DNA from: Dorea sp. AM10-31
GTDB taxonomy: Bacteria > Bacillota > Clostridia > Lachnospirales > Lachnospiraceae
Length of the DNA: 64,000 bases
Reading direction: 5' to 3'
Assembly: GCF_003435815.1 (NCBI RefSeq)
Contig: NZ_QTUV01000002.1
Span: forward strand, 1-64,000
Shown here: positions 24,102-33,434 of the stretch, one piece after another
Position numbering within the stretch: position 1 is the stretch's first letter
Layout of the letters: each line of letters starts with the position of its first letter
Notes under the pieces: model-generated
Databases searched by the model: none
Seen by the model: the letters and a program-made list of their open reading frames with translations, nothing else
What the model was told of the DNA's origin: nothing
Translations under genes and position numbers: made by a program

Positions 24102-27100
24102 TGCCAAGAATTAAAGATATCAAAAAAGTATTAGTAATCGGTTCCGGTCCGATTGTAATCGGACAGGCGGCAGAGTTCGATTATGCCGGTACCCAGGCAT
24201 GCCGTTCACTGAAAGAAGAAGGGCTTGAAGTTGTTCTTCTGAACTCTAACCCGGCAACGATTATGACAGATAAAGATATTGCTGACCGTGTATATATTGA
24301 ACCACTTACCGTTGAAGTTGTAGAACAGCTCATTTTAAAGGAAAAACCGGACAGTGTACTTCCTACGCTTGGTGGACAGGCAGCACTGAACCTTGCCATG
24401 GAGATGGAAGAGAATGGTTTCTTAAGAGAGCATAACGTACGCCTGATCGGTACTACTTCCCAGACGATCAAGAAAGCAGAGGACCGTCTGGAATTTAAAG
24501 AGACGATGGAGAAGATCGGCGAGCCATGTGCAGCTTCTCTCGTTGTTGAGAATGTGGAAGATGGTATTGCATTTGCGGAGAAGATCGGATACCCGGTTGT
24601 ACTTCGTCCGGCTTACACACTTGGTGGAAGCGGCGGTGGTATCGCCCACGACCGAACACAGTTAGTTGAGATTCTGGAAAATGGTCTCAGACTTTCCCGT
24701 GTCGGACAGGTACTGGTAGAGCGTTGTATTGCTGGATGGAAAGAGATTGAGTATGAAGTGATGCGTGACGGCAATGGAAACTGCATTACTGTATGTAATA
24801 TGGAAAATATTGATCCGGTTGGTGTGCATACCGGTGACAGTATTGTAGTTGCACCTTCCCAGACACTGGGTGATAAGGAGTACCAGATGTTGCGAACTTC
24901 CGCGCTGAACATTATCAGCGAGCTGAATATTACCGGAGGATGTAACGTACAGTATGCGTTGAATCCTGACACATTTGAGTACTGTGTTATCGAGGTAAAT
25001 CCGCGTGTAAGCCGTTCTTCTGCACTGGCTTCCAAAGCAACCGGATATCCAATTGCGAAAGTTGCTGCAAAGATCGCACTTGGATATACACTGGATGAGA
25101 TTAAGAATGCAGTTACGAAGAAGACCTATGCAAGTTTCGAGCCAATGCTTGACTATTGCGTTGTAAAGATCCCGAGACTTCCATTTGATAAATTTATCAG
25201 TGCAAAACGTACACTGACAACACAGATGAAAGCAACCGGAGAAGTTATGAGTATCTGTGATAACTTTGAAGGTGCACTTATGAAAGCAATCCGTTCTCTG
25301 GAGCAGCATGTAGACAGCCTGATGTCTTACGATTTTTCATATCTGAAAGGTGAGGAGCTGTTAGAAGAGTTAAAAGTTGTAGATGACAGAAGAATCTGGA
25401 AGATTGCAGAAGCGATCCGCCAGGGAATCAGCTATGATGAGATTCATGCAATCACAAAGATTGACAAATGGTTTATTGACAAGATTGCAATTCTTGTTGA
25501 GATGGAACAGAAGCTGCAGAATGAAACATTGAATGCAGAGACATTAAAAGAAGCAAAACGTATGGAATTTCCAGATTCTGTTATTGCAAAATTAACAGGC
25601 AATACAGAGCGCCAGATTCACGATATGCGCCATGAATATGGAATTACGGCAGCATATAAGATGGTTGATACGTGTGCGGCTGAGTTCGCGGCAGAAACGC
25701 CGTACTATTATTCTGTATTTGGCAGCGAGAACGAAGTTGAAGAGACGAATGACAAGAAGAAAGTACTTGTTCTTGGATCAGGTCCGATCCGTATCGGACA
25801 GGGAATTGAGTTCGATTTCTGTTCTGTGCATTGTACATGGGCATTTGCAAAAGAAGACTATGAGACAATCATTGTAAATAATAACCCGGAGACAGTAAGT
25901 ACAGACTTTGACATTGCAGATAAATTGTATTTTGAACCGCTGACACCGGAAGATGTAGAGAGTATTGTTGATCTTGAAAAACCGGACGGAGCAGTTGTAC
26001 AGTTTGGTGGACAGACAGCGATCAAGCTGACAGAGTCGCTTATGAAAATGGGTGTTCCAATCCTTGGAACTTCTGCCGAGAATGTAGATGCAGCGGAAGA
26101 CCGTGAGCTGTTTGATGAGATTCTGGAAGAGTGTAAGATTCCAAGACCAACAGGTGGTACTGTATTTACAGCAGAAGAAGCAAAAGAAGTTGCAAACAGA
26201 CTGGGGTATCCGGTACTTGTGAGACCTTCTTATGTACTTGGCGGACAGGGAATGCAGATTGCGATCAACGACCATGATATTGATGAATTTATCGGCATCA
26301 TCAACCGGATTGCACAGGATCATCCAATTCTTGTAGATAAATATCTGCAGGGTAAAGAGATTGAGGTCGATGCAGTATGCGATGGCGAAGATATCCTGAT
26401 CCCAGGAATCATGGAACATATTGAGCGTGCAGGAATCCATTCCGGAGACAGTATTTCCGTATATCCGGCACAGAGCATTTCCGAGAAGACGAAGCAGACG
26501 ATCGCAGAATATACAAGAAGACTTGCAAAATCACTGCACGTTATCGGACTGATCAATATCCAGTTTATTGTATGTGGTGAAGAAGTGTACGTCATTGAGG
26601 TAAACCCTCGTTCCAGCCGTACGGTTCCATATATCAGTAAAGTAACCGGTATCCCAATCGTTCCGCTTGCAACAAAAGTCATCATCGGAGCAAAGATCAA
26701 AGATCTCGGATACACACCAGGATTACAGCCGGAAGCAGATTATTTTGCTGTTAAGATGCCGGTATTCTCCTTCGAGAAAATACGTGGTGCAGATATCAGC
26801 TTAGGACCTGAGATGAAATCTACCGGAGAGTGTCTGGGAATTGCGAAGACATTTGACGAAGCATTGTATAAGGCATTTATCGGAGCCGGAATCCGTCTGC
26901 CGAAGCATAAGAATATGATCATGACTGTTCGTGATGAAGATAAGGAAGAAGCAATCGATATCGGACGCAGATTCGAGAAACTTGGATATAAGATCTTTGC
27001 AACGAGAGGAACTGCGGATATCCTGAAAGAAGCAGGAGTGAAAGCAAATGCAGTAAATAAGATCGAGCAGGAATCTCCGAACCTGATGGATCTTATCTTG

Positions 27101-27298
27101 GGACATAAGATCGACCTTGTTATCGATACACCGCATCAGGGAGCAGAACATTCTAGAGATGGTTTTGTGATCCGTAGAAATGCGATTGAGACAGGTGTGA
27201 ATGTATTGACAGCGATTGATACAGCAAAAGCGCTTGTATCCAGTCTGGAGAATACAGATATTAAGAAACTGACATTGATCGATATTGCCACAATTTAA
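24101..27298 (+). CDS. carB: Carbamoyl-phosphate synthase large subunit
   Basis: A 1065-aa ATP-grasp enzyme that makes carbamoyl phosphate from bicarbonate, ammonia and two ATP. The two internally homologous halves are clear (LVIGSGPIVIGQAAEFDYAG and LVLGSGPIRIGQGIEFDFCS). Each has an ATP-grasp core (RPAYTLGGSGGG and RPSYVLGGQGMQ), and a C-terminal MGS-like regulatory domain begins at about 935. Length is normal. It starts one base inside the carA stop codon. A strong terminator follows. Confidence 0.97.
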   Translation: MPRIKDIKKVLVIGSGPIVIGQAAEFDYAGTQACRSLKEEGLEVVLLNSNPATIMTDKDIADRVYIEPLTVEVVEQLILKEKPDSVLPTLGGQAALNLAMEMEENGFLREHNVRLIGTTSQTIKKAEDRLEFKETMEKIGEPCAASLVVENVEDGIAFAEKIGYPVVLRPAYTLGGSGGGIAHDRTQLVEILENGLRLSRVGQVLVERCIAGWKEIEYEVMRDGNGNCITVCNMENIDPVGVHTGDSIVVAPSQTLGDKEYQMLRTSALNIISELNITGGCNVQYALNPDTFEYCVIEVNPRVSRSSALASKATGYPIAKVAAKIALGYTLDEIKNAVTKKTYASFEPMLDYCVVKIPRLPFDKFISAKRTLTTQMKATGEVMSICDNFEGALMKAIRSLEQHVDSLMSYDFSYLKGEELLEELKVVDDRRIWKIAEAIRQGISYDEIHAITKIDKWFIDKIAILVEMEQKLQNETLNAETLKEAKRMEFPDSVIAKLTGNTERQIHDMRHEYGITAAYKMVDTCAAEFAAETPYYYSVFGSENEVEETNDKKKVLVLGSGPIRIGQGIEFDFCSVHCTWAFAKEDYETIIVNNNPETVSTDFDIADKLYFEPLTPEDVESIVDLEKPDGAVVQFGGQTAIKLTESLMKMGVPILGTSAENVDAAEDRELFDEILEECKIPRPTGGTVFTAEEAKEVANRLGYPVLVRPSYVLGGQGMQIAINDHDIDEFIGIINRIAQDHPILVDKYLQGKEIEVDAVCDGEDILIPGIMEHIERAGIHSGDSISVYPAQSISEKTKQTIAEYTRRLAKSLHVIGLINIQFIVCGEEVYVIEVNPRSSRTVPYISKVTGIPIVPLATKVIIGAKIKDLGYTPGLQPEADYFAVKMPVFSFEKIRGADISLGPEMKSTGECLGIAKTFDEALYKAFIGAGIRLPKHKNMIMTVRDEDKEEAIDIGRRFEKLGYKIFATRGTADILKEAGVKANAVNKIEQESPNLMDLILGHKIDLVIDTPHQGAEHSRDGFVIRRNAIETGVNVLTAIDTAKALVSSLENTDIKKLTLIDIATI

Positions 27299-27310
27299 AG
27301 ATGTCAAGAT

Positions 27311-27344
27311 AAAACCTGCTACAGGATTCTGTAGCAGGTTTTTT
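27311..27344 (+). terminator. carAB terminator
   Basis: A 14-bp perfect stem AAAACCTGCTACAG / CTGTAGCAGGTTTT with a 4-nt loop is followed by Ts. Confidence 0.92.
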
Positions 27345-27394
27345 ACATATTAGGAATGTTGTCCTATTTGATTTTTCTATTCTTCGAGTAATAT

Positions 27395-27423
27395 TTGACA
27401 GAACAGCCAGATTATGATATGAT
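27395..27423 (+). promoter_or_regulatory. Promoter of the SleB-like hydrolase gene
   Basis: TTGACA (27395-27400), a 17-bp spacer and TATGAT (27418-27423) give a strong sigma-A-type promoter about 110 bp before the start codon. Confidence 0.75.
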
Positions 27424-27532
27424 ACCAGACGTTGTGCGTAACATTTTTGTAATATTTGTAATAAAATTGAAATGAATGAGTATGATTTATGTAAAGAAAA
27501 TGGTTTGGCACATATAGGAGGGTATTATATTT

Positions 27533-28168
27533 ATGAATTGTCATAGCATCCGGAGGAAGTTGCCAGTGGCAGGTTCTGCAGGTAAGGGAAGTAAAAAGAT
27601 TGTATTATTCTTAGCGGCTTTGATATGTACCGTGTGTATGACTGGATTTACAGCGAAAGCGGCATCGGTGGAGGGAAACGTCAGACATTCCAGATCGATT
27701 GCAGTTCAGACGAGGGAGACAATACGAGTACAAAAGATCAGATTAAAGCAGGCAGTATTGGAAAAAGAGCAGGAAATCAGACGACAGAAAATCCGTGCAA
27801 AAAGAGAAGCAAGAAAAAAACAGGAACAAAAGAAACTGAAAAAACAGCAGGAGCTGTTAGCAGCGCTTATATTCTGTGAAGCGGGAAATCAGCCGTATAA
27901 AGGACAGGTTGCTGTGGGAGCGGTTGTTTTAAACCGGATAAAAAGCAAAACTTATCCGGATTCTATGAAGGAAGTTATCTATCAGCGCGGACAGTTCGGA
28001 CCGGCAGGCAGCGGATGGCTGAATCGTGTTTTGCAGAATAAAAGTTATACCAAAACCGCCTGGAAAGCAGCAGCGGATGCATTAAAAGGAAAAGATCCGA
28101 TAAATGGATGTCTGTATTTTAATCAGGGAGGCTCCGGAAAGAAGATCGGTGATCATTATTTCCACTAA
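27533..28168 (+). CDS. SleB-like cell-wall hydrolase
   Basis: A 211-aa exported hydrolase of the SleB/CwlJ family (Hydrolase_2). A membrane/signal segment lies at about 22-44 (KIVLFLAALICTVCMTGFTA). A Lys/Arg/Gln-rich coiled coil covers 60-108, and the catalytic domain 108-211 shows the family hallmark LIFCEAGNQPYKGQVAVGAV with probable catalytic Glu116, then VVLNRIKSKTYPDSMKEVIY. The family cleaves peptidoglycan, often spore cortex, but vegetative homologues exist. GGAGGG precedes the ATG. The first ~16 codons coincide with a dispersed repeat found again at 33576, which is unusual. Confidence 0.82.
   Translation: MNCHSIRRKLPVAGSAGKGSKKIVLFLAALICTVCMTGFTAKAASVEGNVRHSRSIAVQTRETIRVQKIRLKQAVLEKEQEIRRQKIRAKREARKKQEQKKLKKQQELLAALIFCEAGNQPYKGQVAVGAVVLNRIKSKTYPDSMKEVIYQRGQFGPAGSGWLNRVLQNKSYTKTAWKAAADALKGKDPINGCLYFNQGGSGKKIGDHYFH
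27538..27584 (+). repeat. Short dispersed repeat E2, copy 1
   Basis: Forty-one of 47 bases match the copy at 33576-33622. An internal hairpin AGC-a-TCC-gga-GGA-a-GTT is kept, with a G-T pair replacing G-C of the other copy. It forms codons 2-17 of the SleB-like gene. Confidence 0.65.
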
Positions 28169-28232
28169 GAGATAGAGCAAAAAAGTCTTATTTCTGGAAT
28201 TGACAACTTCCGGACAAGGTATTAGGATGTAA

Positions 28233-28263
28233 GAGCAGAGGCGGGACGTTTCTGCTCATTTTG
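28233..28263 (+). terminator. Terminator after SleB-like gene
   Basis: GAGCAGA (28233-28239) pairs with TCTGCTC (28251-28257), followed by ATTTTGTT. It abuts repeat E1 copy A. Confidence 0.7.
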
Positions 28264-28330
28264 TTATGGCGACGAGGAAAATGCACCATGCTTGCATGGC
28301 TGCATTTGACGACCGCTAATCAGAGTGGGA
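28258..28330 (+). repeat. Dispersed structured repeat E1, copy A
   Basis: About 65 nt match copy B (minus strand, near 33464-33532) at 57 of 65 positions and copy C (58007) at both ends. Shared blocks are TTTGTTATGGC, AGGAAAAT and GCTAATCAG. The centre forms AAATGC...GCATTT enclosing CCATG-cttg-CATGG. It lies between the SleB-like terminator and the next regulator gene. Confidence 0.7.
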
Positions 28331-28363
28331 TGGCTACCATAGTCTCGGCAGGTGGGGAAAAAG

Positions 28364-29038
28364 ATGTATAAGATTTTAATTGTAGAAGACGACCAGACGA
28401 TTGCACAGACAGTGGCAATGCATTTGGAAAAATGGAATTACAAAACAAAAACGACAGAAGATTTGAAAAATGTATTGCAGGAATTTCTGGCTTTTGAACC
28501 GGAACTTGTGATCCTGGATATTATGCTTCCGTTTTTTAATGGCTTTTACTGGTGCCAGAAGATTCGTGAAGTGTCGAAAGTACCGATTGTTTTTCTTTCT
28601 TCAGCAAATGACAATATGAACATTGTCATGGCGATGAATATGGGTGCGGACGAGTTTATTGAAAAGCCATTTGATCTGACAGTTCTGACTGCAAAAGTAC
28701 AGGCACTGCTTAGAAGAACCTATTCTTTTGGCGGAACGACAAATGCGATAGAATATAAAGGTGCTCTTTTGAATCTGAATGATGCAGTGCTGACTTATCA
28801 GGAGCAGAGAGTCGAGCTGACAAAAAATGAATTTAGAATTTTACAGATATTACTTGAAAATGCGGGAAAGATTGTTTCAAGAGATACGATCATGGAACGA
28901 CTCTGGGAAAATGATTCGTTTGTGGACGATAATACACTTACAGTTAATGTGACAAGACTTCGTAAAAAACTGGAAAGTATCGGAATGACAGATGTGATCC
29001 GTACGAAAAAAGGAATTGGATATTTGGTGGAACTATGA
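28364..29038 (+). CDS. OmpR-family response regulator (BceR-like)
   Basis: A 224-aa response regulator. The receiver has Glu8/Asp9/Asp10 and phosphoacceptor Asp52 (LVILDIMLP). A C-terminal winged helix follows (LTKNEFRILQILLENAGKIV, then TLTVNVTRLRKKLE). The start at 28364 follows GGTGGGG; the upstream GTG at 28352 would overlap that site. It pairs with the intramembrane-sensing kinase (4-nt overlap) and the ABC transporter downstream, the layout of bacitracin/lantibiotic-sensing BceRS-AB modules. Confidence 0.88.
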   Translation: MYKILIVEDDQTIAQTVAMHLEKWNYKTKTTEDLKNVLQEFLAFEPELVILDIMLPFFNGFYWCQKIREVSKVPIVFLSSANDNMNIVMAMNMGADEFIEKPFDLTVLTAKVQALLRRTYSFGGTTNAIEYKGALLNLNDAVLTYQEQRVELTKNEFRILQILLENAGKIVSRDTIMERLWENDSFVDDNTLTVNVTRLRKKLESIGMTDVIRTKKGIGYLVEL

Positions 29039-30030
29039 AAATCTTAAGAGCATATATAAAAGAACATCGGACGCAGATCTGTATGTATCTGGGTGCGTAT
29101 GGAATCTTTTTCGTTATATTTGATCTGTATCATATCGATCTGGCATGTGTGGAATATGCATTTCTACTGTCAGGTGTGTGGAGCCTGCTTTATGCGGTTC
29201 TTGGATTTGTAAGATACAGAAGAACGCACAGAGAACTGCAGAATGTTATAAAAGGTGAGAAAGAGCAGATTCTGGAATTTGCAGAAGGAACCACACTTCT
29301 GGAACAGGATTATCAGAAACTGGTACAGAAATTATATACGCAGATCAATGAGACTGAGTCGGAACAGGCAATAGAGCGGCAGGACATGCTGGATTATTAC
29401 AGTATGTGGGCGCATCAGATCAAGACTCCGATCGCAGCGATGAATCTCCTGCTTCAGACAGAAAAAGAGGAGCATCCGGTTCTGGTAAGAGAACTGGAGA
29501 TGGAATTATTTAAAATCCAGCAGTATGTAGAAATGGTCTTAACTTATCTGCGTATGGAAGATATGTCAGCGGATCTGTCCTTTGCAGTCTGTGATCTTGA
29601 TACGGTTATTCGCCAAGTAGTGCGCAAGTATTCCAAGATGTTTATTTTAAAGAAAATCACACTGGTATATGAGCCGATTCAGGAAACAGTATTAACCGAT
29701 GAAAAATGGCTGTCGTTTGTTCTGGAGCAGCTGCTTTCCAATGCTTTGAAATATACAGAAAACGGAAGTGTGCATATTTATAAAAAAGGTCAGATACTTG
29801 TTGTGGAAGATACTGGGATCGGTATTCGTGAAGAAGATCTGCCACGGATTTTTGAACGCGGATTTACCGGCTATAATGGCAGAAATGATAAGAAATCGAC
29901 AGGCATCGGACTTTATTTATGCAAATCGGTAATGGATAAGCTTCAGCATGGATTGTGGCTGGAATCGGAAGCGGGGAAAGGAACAAGAGCCTGCATGGAT
30001 TTGTCCAGAGAAAAATTACCGGTTGAATAG
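29035..30030 (+). CDS. Intramembrane-sensing histidine kinase (BceS-like)
   Basis: A 331-aa kinase with two membrane helices near the N terminus (about 16-34 and 40-60) separated by only a few residues, so there is no extracellular sensor domain. The phosphoacceptor is His127 (YYSMWAHQIKTPIAAMNLLL). The C-terminal ATPase domain has the N box (QLLSNALKYTENG) and G boxes (VEDTGIGI, STGIGLYL). Family knowledge: such kinases are activated by the flux of their partner BceAB-type transporter rather than by the drug itself. The partner is encoded just downstream. Confidence 0.88.
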   Translation: MKILRAYIKEHRTQICMYLGAYGIFFVIFDLYHIDLACVEYAFLLSGVWSLLYAVLGFVRYRRTHRELQNVIKGEKEQILEFAEGTTLLEQDYQKLVQKLYTQINETESEQAIERQDMLDYYSMWAHQIKTPIAAMNLLLQTEKEEHPVLVRELEMELFKIQQYVEMVLTYLRMEDMSADLSFAVCDLDTVIRQVVRKYSKMFILKKITLVYEPIQETVLTDEKWLSFVLEQLLSNALKYTENGSVHIYKKGQILVVEDTGIGIREEDLPRIFERGFTGYNGRNDKKSTGIGLYLCKSVMDKLQHGLWLESEAGKGTRACMDLSREKLPVE

Positions 30031-30063
30031 ATACAAAAGAGAATCTGGAAGTAAAATGAGATA

Positions 30064-30081
30064 TCTTACAAAAATGTAAGA
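30064..30081. promoter_or_regulatory. Candidate response-regulator operator
   Basis: TCTTACA-aaaa-TGTAAGA is a perfect 7-bp inverted repeat. It lies 53 bp upstream of the -10 of the ABC genes and is positioned as a BceR-type activator site. Confidence 0.6.
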
Positions 30082-30087
30082 AACAGG

Positions 30088-30132
30088 AAGGAAAATGTAA
30101 CCTGAATCGATGGCTGTACATTTTCCTTTTTT
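30088..30132 (+). terminator. Internal terminator between kinase and ABC genes
   Basis: AAGGAAAATGTA (30088-30099) pairs with TACATTTTCCTT (30117-30128), then Ts. It separates constitutive bceRS-like transcription from the ABC genes. Confidence 0.85.
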
Positions 30133-30133
30133 C

Positions 30134-30139
30134 TATAAT
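30134..30139 (+). promoter_or_regulatory. -10 element of the Bce-like ABC promoter
   Basis: TATAAT lies immediately after the terminator, with no good -35 (TGGCTG at 17 bp). A weak -35 fits a promoter that needs the activator bound at 30064-30081. Confidence 0.55.
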
Positions 30140-30178
30140 CATAGATGTAAAACAGATGATATGGAAAGGGTGAAACAA

Positions 30179-30946
30179 ATGGCATTATTAGAAGTAAGAA
30201 ATGTAAAAAAAGTATATACGACCAGATTTGGAGGCAACCAGGTAGAGGCGCTGCGAAACGTTAATTTTTCAGTTGAACCGGGAGAATATGTAGCAGTTAT
30301 GGGAGAGTCCGGTTCCGGAAAATCAACACTTTTAAATATTCTGGCAGCACTTGACAGACCGACAAAAGGAAAGGTGTATTTGAAAGGACGCGACCTTTCC
30401 GGGATAAAAGAGAAAGAAATGGCAGCTTTCCGAAGACAAAATCTCGGATTTGTATTTCAGGATTTTCATCTTCTGGATACATTTTCGTTAAGAGACAACA
30501 TATTTCTTCCACTTGTATTGTCTGGAATGAAATATGGGAAAATGGAAGAGCGGCTGCAGCCGGTTGCAAAGCAGCTTGAGATTACGCAGCTTCTGGACAA
30601 ATATCCATATGAGGTATCAGGAGGACAGAAACAGCGTGCGGCAGTTGCCAGAGCGCTGGTTACCAAACCACAGCTCCTTCTCGCGGACGAACCGACAGGA
30701 GCGCTGGACTCTCGGGCTTCCAAAGCACTGCTTGATCTCTTTACCGGTATCAATGAGGACGGACAGACGATCGTCATGGTTACACATAGTGTGCGTGCGG
30801 CAAGCACAGCGAAAAGAGTGCTTTTCATCAAGGACGGAGAGGTGTTTCATCAGTTATATCGTGGAAATCTGAGCGAAGATGAGATGTATCAGAAGATTTC
30901 AGACACCTTAAGCGTTCTTGCAACGGGAGGTGAGCACATTGGCTAG
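30179..30946 (+). CDS. ABC transporter ATP-binding protein (BceA-like)
   Basis: A 255-aa ATPase of the MacB/LolD/BceA type. It has Walker A GESGSGKST, the family Q-loop FQDFHLLDTFSLRDNIFLPL, signature VSGGQKQR and Walker B LLLADEPTGALD. The start at 30179 follows GAAAGGG; a longer frame from 30110 would include the terminator region. It overlaps the permease start. It energises removal of cell-wall-targeting peptide antibiotics from their lipid target and signals to the kinase. Confidence 0.9.
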   Translation: MALLEVRNVKKVYTTRFGGNQVEALRNVNFSVEPGEYVAVMGESGSGKSTLLNILAALDRPTKGKVYLKGRDLSGIKEKEMAAFRRQNLGFVFQDFHLLDTFSLRDNIFLPLVLSGMKYGKMEERLQPVAKQLEITQLLDKYPYEVSGGQKQRAAVARALVTKPQLLLADEPTGALDSRASKALLDLFTGINEDGQTIVMVTHSVRAASTAKRVLFIKDGEVFHQLYRGNLSEDEMYQKISDTLSVLATGGEHIG

Positions 30947-32921
30947 AAACATTTATGCAAAACTTGCCGTCACAAACCTGAAAAATAACCGGAAGACTTA
31001 CATGCCATATATATTGACCTCTATGTTGATGGTTATGATGTTCTATATGTTTGATGCACTGACAAAAAGCAAAGACCTGCGAATGGAAACGCTGCGGCTC
31101 TGCCTGCAGTACGCAACAGGCGTGATGGTTATTTTTTCTGTGATTTTTCTCTTTTATACAAACAGTTTCCTGATGAAACAGCGAAAAAATGAAATTGGTG
31201 TTTACAATGTTCTCGGAATGGGAAAACGGCATATTGCGAAAATGATGGCAGTAGAGACGGTGATTATTGCAGGAGTCAGCATGATCGGAGGATTGATCCT
31301 TGGAATTATATTCGGAAAAATGATGTATCTGATCCTGCTTAAAATCCTGCACAGCGGAGTGGAAATGAAGTTTGCGGTCAGCATGGCGGCAATAAAAGAC
31401 TGTCTCGTTTTATTTCTGATCATTTTCATGCTTACGTTTATTTACAACCTTCTGCAGGTGCAGCTTGCGAATCCGATGGAACTTCTGCGTGGAAGCAGTC
31501 AGGGAGAGAAAGAGCCGAAGACGAGATGGCTGCTCGCCCTTGTCGGAGTCCTGGCACTGGGAAGCGGATACTATATCGCCCTGACTACAAAAGAGCCGTT
31601 AAAAGCTTTATTAACTTTTTTTCTGGCGGTGGTTCTTGTCATCATCGGTACTTATGCGCTGTTTACAGCAGGTAGTATTGCGCTTTTGAAGATTTTAAAG
31701 AAAAACAAAAAATATTATTACAGACAGGGACATTTTACAACCATATCAGGGATGATCTACCGGATGAAACAGAATGCAGTCGGGCTTGCAAATATCTGTA
31801 TTTTAAGTACGATGGTGCTTGTAATGATATCTACAACAACATCACTGTATGCAGGAATGGAGGACGTTTTACATACACGTTTCCCGAAAGCAGTGGCAGT
31901 AACAAATTATCAGACTAGCAGAGAATCCAGAAATCAATTGCAGGAAGCCCTTGAAAAAGAATGTGATCGTCTGCATTTACAGAGACAATCACAGATTTCT
32001 TACCGATGCGGTCAGCTTATGGCATCACAGAAAGACGAACAGTTTGAAATAAATGCGGATGCATATAATTCATCAAAAATCTGCTATCTGACTTTGCTTC
32101 CGCTGGAAGATTATAATCACATGGAAGGAAAAACAGAAACATTAAATGAAAACGAAATTCTGTTGTACTGTCCGGATGGAAAATATAATTATTATGATCT
32201 GAAAATTGCAAAAGAGAATTTTCATGTGAAAAAACAGATCAGGAAATTGAAAGCAGAGGTGGAGAAAACACAGTCGGTATATGGTAATTATTATATTGTT
32301 TTCAAAAACACAGATGCGATTTTAAAAATTTTGCAGATGCAGAATTATTCTGGGCAGAATGTACCGGAAGCTTTTAAGAAAAATCAGCAGATGCTCCGCT
32401 ATTATACAGCATTTGACCTGAATGGAAAGAATGCAGAAAATGCAAAGATACTGGGAAAATTACAAAAAGGGCTAAACAAAGTTCCTTATACAGAAATGGA
32501 AAGCAGAGAGACGAGCAGGGAGAGTTTCTATGGTCTCTATGGCGGATTGTTCTTCATTGGAATTTATTTGGGAATCCTGTTCCTGATCGCAACGGTGCTG
32601 ATCATTTATTATAAACAGATATCCGAAGGCTTTGAAGACAGAAAACGATTTCAGATTATGCAGAATGTCGGAATGAGTAAGCGCGAAGTGCGTCATTCCA
32701 TCGGAAGCCAGATCTTAAGTGTATTTTTCCTGCCGCTTTTTATGGCAATTCTGCATGTAATTGTGGCATTTCCGATCATGGTGAAACTTCTGCGAGTATT
32801 AAACTTAAATAACCGGTCCTTATTTGCCGGATGCACACTGGTAACGGTTGGTGTGTTTGCAGTTTTTTATGCAATCGTCTACAGTCTTACTGCAAAAGAA
32901 TATTATCGAATCGTAAATTAG
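30939..32921 (+). CDS. FtsX-family permease (BceB-like)
   Basis: A 660-aa permease of the BceB/VraG group. One N-terminal helix (about 20-40) is followed by FtsX-like helix clusters (about 55-165 and 195-245, then 285-310). A large extracytoplasmic domain of about 220 residues (about 315-535) follows, then three helices near the C terminus. That extracellular domain between helices 7 and 8 defines BceB and binds the drug complex. The start is TTG at 30939 with GGGAGGTGA upstream, overlapping the ATPase stop by 8 nt. The specific peptide substrate is unknown. Confidence 0.88.
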   Translation: MARNIYAKLAVTNLKNNRKTYMPYILTSMLMVMMFYMFDALTKSKDLRMETLRLCLQYATGVMVIFSVIFLFYTNSFLMKQRKNEIGVYNVLGMGKRHIAKMMAVETVIIAGVSMIGGLILGIIFGKMMYLILLKILHSGVEMKFAVSMAAIKDCLVLFLIIFMLTFIYNLLQVQLANPMELLRGSSQGEKEPKTRWLLALVGVLALGSGYYIALTTKEPLKALLTFFLAVVLVIIGTYALFTAGSIALLKILKKNKKYYYRQGHFTTISGMIYRMKQNAVGLANICILSTMVLVMISTTTSLYAGMEDVLHTRFPKAVAVTNYQTSRESRNQLQEALEKECDRLHLQRQSQISYRCGQLMASQKDEQFEINADAYNSSKICYLTLLPLEDYNHMEGKTETLNENEILLYCPDGKYNYYDLKIAKENFHVKKQIRKLKAEVEKTQSVYGNYYIVFKNTDAILKILQMQNYSGQNVPEAFKKNQQMLRYYTAFDLNGKNAENAKILGKLQKGLNKVPYTEMESRETSRESFYGLYGGLFFIGIYLGILFLIATVLIIYYKQISEGFEDRKRFQIMQNVGMSKREVRHSIGSQILSVFFLPLFMAILHVIVAFPIMVKLLRVLNLNNRSLFAGCTLVTVGVFAVFYAIVYSLTAKEYYRIVN

Positions 32922-33064
32922 ATTTTGAAGTGTACGAAAAGGCATAGTATTTTGAAAAAGTGGATTGACGGATTGCCACCACAGGTTGTATCTTGTTTTT
33001 ATAGGACTCTGAAAAACTGTTTATCAGCAGAGGCAGAGTGAGTGGAAGAAGGAGGTAGAAAACA

Positions 33065-33409
33065 ATGACAAGAGAAGGCGAAAGAGAGATCGTAAAAGTA
33101 GAAAAACCAAGTGGCGGTGAAGGATATATTCTGAAAGAGGCACTTCTTGGTGCAGAAGAGCTTGGTGCACATTGTAAGATGTTCAGCAAAGTGACATTGC
33201 CGCCACATTCGGAACTTGGACACCATGAGCATCACGGCGAGACAGAGACATATTATATATTGTCCGGTGAAGGGATTTACGAAGATAATGGCACGAAGAT
33301 TCCGGCAAAGCCGGGAGATGTATTCTTCTGTAAGGACGGAGACGGACACGGGATCCGCAACGACGGGGAAGAAGATGTTGTATTTGCAGCATTAATTCTG
33401 AAAAAATAA
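33065..33409 (+). CDS. Cupin-domain protein
   Basis: A 114-aa single-domain cupin. Metal-binding motif 1 is clear (HSELGHHEHHGETETYYILS: Gly, three His and Glu), and motif 2 reads PGDVFFCKDGDGHGIRN. Small cupins of this kind are sugar isomerases, dioxygenase-like or storage proteins; the sequence does not tell which. It is monocistronic: AAGGAGG before the start, and a TTGACG...TATCTT promoter-like pair at about 32965-32994. Confidence 0.82.
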   Translation: MTREGEREIVKVEKPSGGEGYILKEALLGAEELGAHCKMFSKVTLPPHSELGHHEHHGETETYYILSGEGIYEDNGTKIPAKPGDVFFCKDGDGHGIRNDGEEDVVFAALILKK

Positions 33410-33434
33410 GGGAGTTATTTCCCGGACGCTATAA

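Noticed and set aside
24662..25309. 215-codon minus-strand frame within carB
   Set aside because: Antisense shadow of a conserved gene; no family features.
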